This document shows positions 51,143 to 58,941 of a DNA stretch of 60,893 nucleotides, piece by piece. How positions within the stretch are numbered: the first letter of the stretch is position 1; every line of letters starts with the position of its first letter. Position numbers and translations under genes: made by a program. Source of the DNA: an uncultured Bacteroidales bacterium (GTDB lineage: Bacteria > Bacteroidota > Bacteroidia > Bacteroidales > Paludibacteraceae); assembly GCA_902765485.1 (NCBI GenBank), contig CACWZZ010000018.1, positions 1-60,893 of the forward strand, written 5' to 3'. The notes under the pieces are model-generated. The model was given only the letters and a program-made list of their open reading frames with translations, had not been told where the DNA came from and searched no databases.

Positions 51143-51238
51143 CGGAAATGATCCGATGAAGCGGAAATGATCCGATGAAGCGGATAAAACTCATGAAGCG
51201 GATAAAACTCATGAAGCGAGTGCTCATGAAGCGGATAG
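51143..51238 (+). repeat. 18/19-base tandem repeats multiplying the start codon
   Basis: AGCGGAAATGATCCGATGA twice, then AGCGGATAAAACTCATGA twice and a shorter unit. ATGAAGCG appears five times, four of them in frame with the TonB receptor. Confidence 0.9.
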
Positions 51239-53850
51239 CAGTCATATTCATTGGCATCGTGTGCGCGGCGGGGTTAATGGCGCAACGGGCGGAAAGCTAC
51301 ACCATCAGCGGCTATGTGACAGACGCGGCAAGTGGTGAGCGGCTTATCGGCGCGACCGTGTATGACACCGTCTCCCACCAAGGCACCGTGACCAATACCG
51401 CCGGATTCTATACGCTGACAGTTAAAAGCCAGAAGGCCCTCAAAGCCCCCCTCAGTCCCCCCATGGAGGGGGGAAGAACGGGAGTGGTGCTGATTGCTTC
51501 TTATGTGGGGTATGAGCCGTCAGCCATCAGCATTCAGCCGTCAGAAGTCAGCATTCAGCCGTCAGCCATCAGCATTCAGCCGTCAGCCATCAGCATTCAG
51601 CCGTCAGAAGTCAGCAGTCAGCCGTCAGCCATCAGCATTCAGCCGTCAGAAGTCAGCAGTCAGACTATTAATTTTGAGTTAAAGCTGGCTACGCAGTTGC
51701 AGGAAGTGACTGTGCAGGGACATCAGTCGGTTTCTGCGCCGGAGAATGTGCAGATGAGTGCGATTGAGGTGCCGGTGACGCAGATTCTGGCTATTCCGGC
51801 TATCGGGGGTGAGGTGGATGTGCTGAAAGCCATTCAGTTATTGCCGGGTGTGCAGAGCGGCGGCGAAGGGAGCGCGGGTCTGTATGTGCGCGGCGGCGGA
51901 CCGGATGAGAACCTGGTGATGCTGGACGGTGCGCCGCTATACAATATCAACCATGCCTTGGGTATGTTCTCCGTCTTCAACGCCGACGCGATCAAGAACG
52001 TGACGCTGTACAAAGGCAATTTCCCTGCGCGGTTCGGTTCACGACTCAGTTCGGTCATTGATGTGTGGCAGAAAGACGGCAATAACACGTTCTGGCATGG
52101 CGGCATAACGGTCGGGCTGATTGCCAGCAAGATCAATCTGGAAGGTCCTATCTTCAGCAAAGCGCAGTTGGACAGCCTGAAAGCCGGACATTCCCCTCGC
52201 GCCAAGACGACCTTTAATATCTCTGCACGCAGAACGTATTTCGACCTGCTGACTTCTCCTATTATTGCAACGGTAGCCGCGACCGAAGGAATGTCGCTTT
52301 GGGCAGGGTATTATTTCTATGACATCAATGCCAAGTTGAGCCACACTTTTTCCGATAAAGACCGTTTGAGCGTGGGTATCTATAGCGGCTCGGACGTGGA
52401 ATACCTGCGGATGCGGCAGAGAGATGTCTATACCGACAGCCGCGCGGAGATGCAGATGGGTATGCGTTACGGGTGGGGCAACACGCTTGCCACCATCGAC
52501 TGGCAGCACAAGATCAACCACCGGCTTTTTCTCAATACGCGGGTGTTCTACAGCGGCTACCGCAGCAGGTTGAGCCAGTCCATGAGCGAGAAGAACATGG
52601 AAGAGACAGGCAGCAGTTTTGAGCAGGAGATGGGTTATAACAGCCAGATCAACGATGTGTCCGTTTCCTCCAAACTGGAATACAGTCCTAACCAGAAACA
52701 CAAGGTGCAAGCCGGAATAGAATATATCTTCCATCATTTCCAGCCGTCCATCCAGAACACGATGTTTTACTCCTCGGGCGATTCCGCTTCGGGGGCGTTC
52801 AATATGGACACGACTATCGGCAATAGAGCCTTGTACGGACATGAGGTTGCGGCTTATATCGAAGATACATGGAGTCCGGTCGGATGGTTCAGGCTGAACT
52901 ACGGCGCACGGTTCAGTATGTACGGCATCCGCGGCAAAGTGTATCCTTCCGCCGAACCGCGGATCGGTATGCGTTTTCTGGTGCATAAGGATGTGGCTAT
53001 CAAAGCGAGTTATTCGTACATGAGCCAGTATGTGCATTTGCTGAGCAACAGTTCGCTATCGCTACCGAGCGATATGTGGGTTCCTGTGACGCACGATGTG
53101 CCTCCTATGCGGTCTATGCAGGTAGCGGCAGGGATCAGTTACAACATCCTCGGACAAGTAGAGTTGAGCGTAGAAGGTTATTACAAGCGGTCGCTGAACC
53201 TGATCGAATACAAAGAGGGCGCTTCTTATGTGAGTTACTCGTCCGACTGGCAAACCAAAGTGGCAATCGGCAACGGCTGGAGTTACGGCGTGGAGTTTCT
53301 GGTGCAACGCAAGATCGGTCCCGTGACGGGTTGGATCGGTTATACATGGAGCAGGACGATGCGGCAGTTTGACGAGATCAATTACGGCAAGCCGTTCCAT
53401 GCCAAGTACGACCGCGAGCACGACCTGAGTATCACGCTGCAATACCAGATCACACCGCGGATTGATATTGCGGGTACGTGGGTGTATGCGACCGGCAACC
53501 GCGGCACGCTGGTGACGCAGACCTATTACGACGATACGATGAAGCGGTATGTAGAGTACTTCAGCGAGCGCAACGGGTATGTCCTGCCGGATTATCATCG
53601 GCTGGACTTGTCCGCCAATTTCCATTTCCCGCACAAGCGTTCGGAGCAGGGCAAGAAAGGCAAAGCGGACGGTTATTACGGCAAAGGCGGCTGGCTGCGG
53701 CATGCGGAGCATGTGCTCAATATCAGCTGCTACAACGTCTATTGTCATATGAATCCGATGTTTGTCGAGCTGGATCCCTATAGCGGCAAGTTATACCAGA
53801 TCAGTATGTTCCCGATATTGCCGAGTATCAGTTATATGTTTAAGTTTTAG
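51175..53850 (+). CDS. TonB-dependent outer membrane receptor with carboxypeptidase-like N-domain
   Basis: 891 residues. Four in-frame starts within the tandem repeat; the last (MKRIAVIFIGIVCAAGLMAQ) gives the cleanest signal peptide. A CarboxypepD_reg-like domain (about residues 40-180: 'YTISGYVTDAASGERLIGATV', 'YTLTV') is interrupted by 21 heptamers encoding seven heptapeptides (SAISIQP and SEVSIQP types). The plug follows ('MSAIEVPVTQILAIPAIGGEVDVLKAIQLLPGVQSGGEG', 'YVRGGGPDENLVMLDGAPLYN'), then a 22-strand barrel ending in F. Substrate unknown. It is followed by DUF4249, the standard Bacteroidota receptor/lipoprotein pair. Confidence 0.93.
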   Translation: MKRIKLMKRIKLMKRVLMKRIAVIFIGIVCAAGLMAQRAESYTISGYVTDAASGERLIGATVYDTVSHQGTVTNTAGFYTLTVKSQKALKAPLSPPMEGGRTGVVLIASYVGYEPSAISIQPSEVSIQPSAISIQPSAISIQPSEVSSQPSAISIQPSEVSSQTINFELKLATQLQEVTVQGHQSVSAPENVQMSAIEVPVTQILAIPAIGGEVDVLKAIQLLPGVQSGGEGSAGLYVRGGGPDENLVMLDGAPLYNINHALGMFSVFNADAIKNVTLYKGNFPARFGSRLSSVIDVWQKDGNNTFWHGGITVGLIASKINLEGPIFSKAQLDSLKAGHSPRAKTTFNISARRTYFDLLTSPIIATVAATEGMSLWAGYYFYDINAKLSHTFSDKDRLSVGIYSGSDVEYLRMRQRDVYTDSRAEMQMGMRYGWGNTLATIDWQHKINHRLFLNTRVFYSGYRSRLSQSMSEKNMEETGSSFEQEMGYNSQINDVSVSSKLEYSPNQKHKVQAGIEYIFHHFQPSIQNTMFYSSGDSASGAFNMDTTIGNRALYGHEVAAYIEDTWSPVGWFRLNYGARFSMYGIRGKVYPSAEPRIGMRFLVHKDVAIKASYSYMSQYVHLLSNSSLSLPSDMWVPVTHDVPPMRSMQVAAGISYNILGQVELSVEGYYKRSLNLIEYKEGASYVSYSSDWQTKVAIGNGWSYGVEFLVQRKIGPVTGWIGYTWSRTMRQFDEINYGKPFHAKYDREHDLSITLQYQITPRIDIAGTWVYATGNRGTLVTQTYYDDTMKRYVEYFSERNGYVLPDYHRLDLSANFHFPHKRSEQGKKGKADGYYGKGGWLRHAEHVLNISCYNVYCHMNPMFVELDPYSGKLYQISMFPILPSISYMFKF
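51517..51663 (+). repeat. NNNTCAG array inside the TonB receptor gene, 21 units
   Basis: 147 bases, exactly 21 heptamers, 49 codons. Five of the seven heptapeptides share 'IQP' or 'SQP' ends, showing recent duplication of 21-base blocks (ccgtcag-ccatcag-cattcag). Confidence 0.97.
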
Positions 53851-53854
53851 GAAG

Positions 53855-53945
53855 CCGTCAGATGTCAGCATTCAGCCGTCAGATGTCAGCATTCAGCCGT
53901 CAGATGTCAGCCATCAGCCGTCAGATGTCAGCCATCAGATGTCAG
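53855..53945 (+). repeat. NNNTCAG array between the TonB receptor and DUF4249 genes, 13 units
   Basis: 91 bases, 13 heptamers, mostly ccgtcag-atgtcag-cattcag triplets. It fills the spacer and reads open into the DUF4249 frame, but its peptide is probably not translated since MMNYYK has its own signal peptide. Confidence 0.97.
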
Positions 53946-53962
53946 AAAGACAAAAGAGAGAT

Positions 53963-55060
53963 ATGATGAATTATTATAAGATAATATGGTTTTGCGTTGC
54001 TGTGGTGAGCCTCAGCGGATGCAGGGATATGTTCTACCGCGAGGTGGATTTCACGGTAGAGGGCGAGAATGAGAAGATTGTGGTGAGCAGCGAGTACCCT
54101 ATCGGCGAGTCTTTTTCAACCCGCATCTACCACTCTACCCTTGCCAACCAAGCGCTATCCAAGGGCGAAAGCGGGACGGGTGTCGGCGATGCAGATGTGC
54201 GTGTACGCGCCAACAGCGGCGCATGGCAACGGATGTACAGTCTTTCGGACAAGCCATACTATTATATGCAGGACTCGGCAGACCAAGCTGTTTACTTCCG
54301 TCCTTTGGACACGGTGGAGATGTACGTCTCTCACCCCCATTACCCTGCTGTCTCCGTTCGGCAGGTTCTGCCCTGCAAGACGGAAGGGAGAGTGGTCAGG
54401 TGCTATCCCATGCAGGAAGGATGGATCGCTTTGGACATAGAGTTAGATCCTTATCACGGCAATCCGGATGATATGATCGGCATCGGGATACTCCTCGGAA
54501 GCGCCCTGATGGCAAACAAATCCGACACGGCAGACAAGCAGACAGAGGTTCTTAATCTGGAATATCTGTATAGCACGTCGGCTGATTTTGCGCAGGCGCA
54601 GAATCTACAGAGCGAGGGCTATTATGCGGGGTCACATGCGGAATTTCTCTTCCTGCCTGCTTCGGCATTGCAGGACACGCTGCGGCTCTCCCTTTTTGCC
54701 GATGGATGGCAGCTGAATAATAAGAGGGAATATATCAACCGAAATAACTACTATCCGGTCGGCGTACAGGATCTGACTCTGGAGGTTCGTGCCTATACTC
54801 ACGACAGCTATCTGTATGAAGTGTTCCGCAGGAATAGCACGGGTGTGGTGCTTCCACCTCCGAGCGGCGTGCCGACCCAGAATGGCAACATCGTACAGGA
54901 GATACTGGAGGAGATCGCTTCTGCTTTAGGAGGTCAGGAGATGATTCCTCCGTTCACGAATGTAGAAGGAGGCTTGGGGTGCTTCCGGGCGTATTCGTAC
55001 TCCTATATTATTGCTGAGCCGCGTAGAGTTCTTCCTTGCACGCCTTCAACAACGCCGTAG
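53963..55060 (+). CDS. DUF4249 domain lipoprotein
   Basis: 365 residues from MMNYYKIIWF, with lipobox SLSGC. 'FYREVDFTVEGENEKIVVSSEYPIGESFSTRIYHS' is the DUF4249 opening, a beta-sandwich predicted on the cell surface beside its TonB receptor. 'YVSHPHYPAVSVRQVLP' and 'FRAYSYSY' follow family order. It probably helps capture the receptor's substrate. The gene follows the array by 17 bases, in operon with the receptor. Confidence 0.87.
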   Translation: MMNYYKIIWFCVAVVSLSGCRDMFYREVDFTVEGENEKIVVSSEYPIGESFSTRIYHSTLANQALSKGESGTGVGDADVRVRANSGAWQRMYSLSDKPYYYMQDSADQAVYFRPLDTVEMYVSHPHYPAVSVRQVLPCKTEGRVVRCYPMQEGWIALDIELDPYHGNPDDMIGIGILLGSALMANKSDTADKQTEVLNLEYLYSTSADFAQAQNLQSEGYYAGSHAEFLFLPASALQDTLRLSLFADGWQLNNKREYINRNNYYPVGVQDLTLEVRAYTHDSYLYEVFRRNSTGVVLPPPSGVPTQNGNIVQEILEEIASALGGQEMIPPFTNVEGGLGCFRAYSYSYIIAEPRRVLPCTPSTTP

Positions 55061-55273
55061 CCTCAGCCGCGAGACGTTTGTATTTTCTTCCGTTACTCCT
55101 CCGACTTTCTCCCGATGTTCTCCCGACGTCGTCGGCTTCCGATTACGTGTCGTTTACGTCTCGTTTACGTGTCGTTTACGTGTTTGAAAGCAGAAAGAGA
55201 GCTATTTTCCTTTGCCGCCCAAGATAAATCATGTATGTGGCAAAAAATACACCTATTAGGGTTAAAAAATGAA
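55061..55273 (+). repeat. Spacer with 11-base tandem repeats after DUF4249
   Basis: TGTCGTTTACG, TCTCGTTTACG, TGTCGTTTACG in tandem at 55148-55180, and TTCTCCCGA repeated 11 bases apart at about 55106-55127. No gene is seen in this stretch; the open frames across it lack any recognisable protein. Confidence 0.75.
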
Positions 55274-55342
55274 GATTTGTACGATTTGAGAGTAGATTTG
55301 TACGATTTGAGAGTGAAGTTTCAAAAAAAAGGAGTAATTTTG
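55274..55342 (+). promoter_or_regulatory. Double GATTTGTACGATTTGAGAGT site and promoter, copy 1
   Basis: The 20-base element occurs at 55274-55293 and 55295-55314 (period 21) and the -7 box TAATTTTG begins at 55335, a further 21 after the second element ends. The same element spacing recurs at 60297-60365. Confidence 0.75.
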
Positions 55343-55394
55343 CAGCGCAGTTTTGAATCGATTATAATCGTAACGCTTAAATTTTGTACTGCTT

Positions 55395-55877
55395 ATGAAA
55401 AAAATTCTGTTTTTCGCCCTCGCGCTAATGGCTGGCGCAGCATGGGCACAGGACGAACAGCCTGTGCAGAAACTGAACGTTCATATGATGGACGGACAAG
55501 TAGTAACGTTCTTGTTAGATCAAGAACCGGTGACGAAGTTCGAGCCGGGACAGTTGATCCTGAAGACTTCGGGTACATCCCCCATCATCTACCTCATCGA
55601 GAACGTACGTAAGTACACTTACGAGGGTCTGCCGGAAGGTATCGACTCTCCGGTCGTAACACCGGGTAGCATCCTTATTCGCCAGAATAACGAGATGATG
55701 GTCATCGACGGTCTGCCCGACAAGGCAAACGTAGCCGTGTATACGACGGACGGTAAGATGTTGTTCACCAAACGGGCGGTAGCCGGTCAGTCCACGATGC
55801 TGATCATGGGTACCTATCCCGCAGGAACCTATATTATTCACGCAGGCGGTGCCTCCTTTAAATTCGTGAGAAAATGA
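55395..55877 (+). CDS. Small secreted protein with type IX sorting-like C-terminus, copy 1
   Basis: 160 residues with signal peptide (cut after AWAQ). The mature part has 'LNVHMMDGQVVTFLLDQEPV', 'FEPGQL', 'IENVRKYTYE', and a C-terminal ~75-residue beta-domain: 'VAVYTTDGKMLFTKRAVAG', 'LIMGTYPAGTYIIHAGGASFKFVRK'. That ending matches the layout of Por/type IX C-terminal sorting domains (VxIYxxxGK, LPAGxYxI..GGxSxKxVR). Paralogue of 60404 with ~70% identical residues by eye. It overlaps the next gene by four bases (ATGA). Confidence 0.75.
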   Translation: MKKILFFALALMAGAAWAQDEQPVQKLNVHMMDGQVVTFLLDQEPVTKFEPGQLILKTSGTSPIIYLIENVRKYTYEGLPEGIDSPVVTPGSILIRQNNEMMVIDGLPDKANVAVYTTDGKMLFTKRAVAGQSTMLIMGTYPAGTYIIHAGGASFKFVRK

Positions 55878-58417
55878 AAAACATAGTTAATCGTGCCTTG
55901 TGGGCTAAGAAACGGGTGTTATTAGCTCTTAGCTTTTGGCTCTTAGCCATTGGCTTCGTAAATGCGCAAGAAGCGTTCTATATCTATCGTAATGACGGCG
56001 ATTTCAACGGATTCTTCTATGATGAAGTGATCGAGATGCGGCAGTCCAAGATCGGCGTGGACTCCGTCGAGTATGACAAGTGGGTGACGCAGGAGATTGT
56101 TCTTGCGGATACGACCTACCGCATCCCTCTTGCTGCGATCGACTCGATCGGTTTCCAACAGCCGGAGATCATCATCAATCCTGACGTGCGGCACATGGAT
56201 CTGTTGGGTATGACGCCTTATGTGACTGCGCGTGATAGCCAAACGCTGACTTTCTCCAATGATTTGCCTTCGAACCTGATGCCTCAGGTAGGAAATGTGC
56301 TCTTTGGTATGGAAGGCATTTTTGAGGAACTGAACTTCGGCGGTCGAGTAACGAGTGTACGTAATGATGGAAGCGGTATTATTGTAGAGACCAACCAACT
56401 AACCAAGATGTCCGATATCTTCATTCAGTTTATTGGCATAGAAGAGGTCGGCTATTCGGAGGACAATCCCCAGCAACTGAGCTATCGTGCGGCAGGAATG
56501 AATAAAATCAGGCAAGATGGCGGACATTATTCTGCGAACCTATTTGATATCAATACGGCTTTGCACATTCCTCTCTTACCGGATAGACCCGTTAACGGCT
56601 CTCTTGATCTAAACATCGGGTTTAAATGCAAAATGGCCATGATGTACCAGATTACCGACGATGTCTATTTTATTAAGTACGCAGCACGAACGGATCTGGA
56701 TATGCAGGCCGGACTTACTATCAGTGCAAGTGTAGATACCGCATATTCAGTTCCGCTCATACCAGAACCTTTTGGTGTCATCAAATGGCCGGTTTATCCG
56801 CCTTTCCCGCTTATTGAGATCAAGCCTGTTCCTCGTCTCGGATATCGTTGGGGAGGTAGTTTGACTGCGCAGTTGAAGCTTCCTGCCGTCAAGGGATATC
56901 TCTGTTTCTCCATCATTATTGACAGCGATCTGCCCTATGGTATGACCTATACGGAGAATAAAGATCTTATTGCTCCTGATTTGAAGGGAATTTTTGATAC
57001 CTTCTTAAAATCTGATGCAGAAATAAGGGTAGATGGTTTTTATCAGGTAGGACTACAAGAAGAGGTGGCAGTAGAAACCAATCCTATTTTTGGCGCCATC
57101 ATTCATGCCAAAACCGGTGTCGATTTCTGGGCCGGGCCTAAAATAGACGGTTCGTTCAATGTGGATATGAGATCTTTCGTTACCAGTGACGACGGTCCGT
57201 ATATCTTCCGGGATAGCCATATAGGAATAAGTCCTCTGTCATTGGATATGGAGGCTTTTGGCTTGTATTCGTATTACGGATTGGACAAACCGGTTAAACA
57301 TAAATGGGTGGAAGGAAACTGGGATATCATACCGAAAATAGAATTCCATGCCTTCCCGAAATTCACGCGATTTGAAGCGTACCATAACGACTCTCTGCAC
57401 CAGGCTCACGCGGCATGGAGAGCAGAGCCGCGACGCGTTATATGGCCGTGTAAATCGGGTATCGTTATGTACCGACTAGAAAAGGGGCAAGCTAAATTTG
57501 TAGCACATGACTATGATGCGCAGCCTGAGTTTGGTACCGAGATGAACGACCGGTTCGATGTCGATTTCGGGACAAAAGGTATGAAGCAGGGCGCGTATAA
57601 AATCGCACCGTCCTTACTGCTCAATGGTACCGACTACCCCGTGCGTAGCTTGGCGCAGGATATTTATGTGCCGTACATCCTGGAGATAGATAAAGACACC
57701 GTGCATTTCAATGCCATGGGATCGAATGAGCAAGTGGTCAATGTGGTGACTAATTATGAGAGACTGGAATTCGTTGGTCACGGAGGAAGCCAATATACGA
57801 TTGATACGTTGGAGCAAGAAGGAAACTACCGAGTGAGATTCACTATGGCGCCGAATATACATATGTTCAAACCGTATGATAGCTCCAAAGAGGGTACTAC
57901 GTTTACCCTTACCGGACGATCGGAGGATGGACTTGTGCATACATCGCGTAATATTGAATTTACAATGGATCCGAATGAGTTGACGAATGTGTATGCCGAT
58001 ATATGGGGGGAGTTTAAATATATGGAAGATGGAATTAAGCACGATGCGATAATACGCTACAAAGGCGCTGTAACAGCCACTGGGACAGGTAACAGTATAC
58101 AAATCAACGGTACGCAAGGTAATATATCGCTCAATATGACCCTCCTTTACCAACCTTATGATGCAGCAAGTCCGGACGTTGCTATAGAAGATCAGATTAT
58201 GGTTTCTGGAACGCTGAGTGACCCTGTCACAACAATCACTTTTGAGGGCGTGCAGGGGACCGAAGACGGCGGTTTCGGAGGGAAACTTGGCGAAGGTCTG
58301 ATCGGGACGATGACTGGAACATGTCGGTCGCACCCCATGCTGGATGATGAAGAAAAGAGCATCCTCGGATCTATCATCGTGAGAGCTCCCGGAGATCCCT
58401 CTCCATTTGAATTGTAA
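55874..58417 (+). CDS. Large secreted protein, partner of the small secreted protein
   Basis: 847 residues; a signal peptide (ends FVNAQ) after a basic start. The mature N-terminus 'AFYIYRNDGDFNGFFYDEVIEMRQSKIG' with 'IDSIGF' resembles the Bacteroidota pattern of extracellular proteins with repeated beta-strand domains; beyond that I do not recognise a family. It lies in operon with the CTD-like small protein by overlapping ATGA. Its role on the surface is unknown. A second such start follows the copy at 60404. Confidence 0.75.
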   Translation: MKNIVNRALWAKKRVLLALSFWLLAIGFVNAQEAFYIYRNDGDFNGFFYDEVIEMRQSKIGVDSVEYDKWVTQEIVLADTTYRIPLAAIDSIGFQQPEIIINPDVRHMDLLGMTPYVTARDSQTLTFSNDLPSNLMPQVGNVLFGMEGIFEELNFGGRVTSVRNDGSGIIVETNQLTKMSDIFIQFIGIEEVGYSEDNPQQLSYRAAGMNKIRQDGGHYSANLFDINTALHIPLLPDRPVNGSLDLNIGFKCKMAMMYQITDDVYFIKYAARTDLDMQAGLTISASVDTAYSVPLIPEPFGVIKWPVYPPFPLIEIKPVPRLGYRWGGSLTAQLKLPAVKGYLCFSIIIDSDLPYGMTYTENKDLIAPDLKGIFDTFLKSDAEIRVDGFYQVGLQEEVAVETNPIFGAIIHAKTGVDFWAGPKIDGSFNVDMRSFVTSDDGPYIFRDSHIGISPLSLDMEAFGLYSYYGLDKPVKHKWVEGNWDIIPKIEFHAFPKFTRFEAYHNDSLHQAHAAWRAEPRRVIWPCKSGIVMYRLEKGQAKFVAHDYDAQPEFGTEMNDRFDVDFGTKGMKQGAYKIAPSLLLNGTDYPVRSLAQDIYVPYILEIDKDTVHFNAMGSNEQVVNVVTNYERLEFVGHGGSQYTIDTLEQEGNYRVRFTMAPNIHMFKPYDSSKEGTTFTLTGRSEDGLVHTSRNIEFTMDPNELTNVYADIWGEFKYMEDGIKHDAIIRYKGAVTATGTGNSIQINGTQGNISLNMTLLYQPYDAASPDVAIEDQIMVSGTLSDPVTTITFEGVQGTEDGGFGGKLGEGLIGTMTGTCRSHPMLDDEEKSILGSIIVRAPGDPSPFEL

Positions 58418-58447
58418 CTCTCTCCCTTTATTTCCTTCCACTCTTTC

Positions 58448-58473
58448 ATCCCTGTCACCCGCGTGGCAGGGAT
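58448..58473 (+). terminator. Terminator-type hairpin after the large secreted protein gene
   Basis: ATCCCTGTCAC-CCGC-GTGGCAGGGAT, then GATTGTTT. The same hairpin with a proper T tract is at 60222-60254. Confidence 0.6.
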
Positions 58474-58625
58474 GATTGTTTATACTCCGCCGCGCCCTGA
58501 TGGTGTTTATTTAGGTAAGCCATCTTGCAAGAATTGAAAGAGACCCATATAGGAAATGCCTTTTTCATCAGTCCAGGGGGCGATGTCATCGCCGACGATG
58601 ACTATTTTGCGGAAATTGTGCAAAT

Positions 58626-58716
58626 ATTTATCCGTATTTTTGTACTAATTTGCACTAAAATGCGGTTAGAAACACCATTTATCCGCACTTTTGTACTAAA
58701 TTGCACTAAATTACGG
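58626..58716 (+). repeat. Two 40-base direct repeats in a 520-base gene-free stretch
   Basis: ATTTATCCGTATTTTTGTAC and its following bases at 58626-58665 recur at 58677-58716 (about 85% identical). Each holds a TTTTTGTACTAA-like block and a TGCACTAAA block. The first copy includes TATTTTTG, a -7-type box. A terminator-type palindrome follows at 58814. The open frame 58525-58824 over this shows no recognisable protein. Confidence 0.7.
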
Positions 58717-58813
58717 ACAAGTTCAAACTCTCATCCTCCGCGGTGCCAACCAAATATTTGTTGTACCTTGCACCGAATTGTGAAACTTCTGCTCAACAAA
58801 AAAATAACATCTT

Positions 58814-58842
58814 TCGCAGCATAAATGCTGCGATCGCTTTTT
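58814..58842. terminator. Perfect TCGCAGCAT-AA-ATGCTGCGA hairpin with T tract
   Basis: 9-bp arms followed by TCGCTTTTTAG. It lies upstream of the ATPase gene promoter and could end a short transcript starting near 58640. Confidence 0.7.
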
Positions 58843-58890
58843 AGTCTAAAATTTTTTTCATAAACATTTGCATATTTTAGAAAAAAGCAG

Positions 58891-58898
58891 TACCTTTG
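58891..58898 (+). promoter_or_regulatory. -7 box TACCTTTG for the ATPase gene
   Basis: TTTGCATATT at 58867 and TACCTTTGCGG at 58891, about 44 bases before the ATG. Confidence 0.7.
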
Positions 58899-58941
58899 CG
58901 GCGGATTTCAGTGATTAATCACCAAAATATGCTGTAAAGTT

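Noticed and set aside
58525-58824. A 99-codon frame between the secreted protein and ATPase genes
   Set aside because: It runs through two direct repeats and the terminator hairpin and has no recognisable domain; no promoter is placed to drive it. It cannot be fully excluded.
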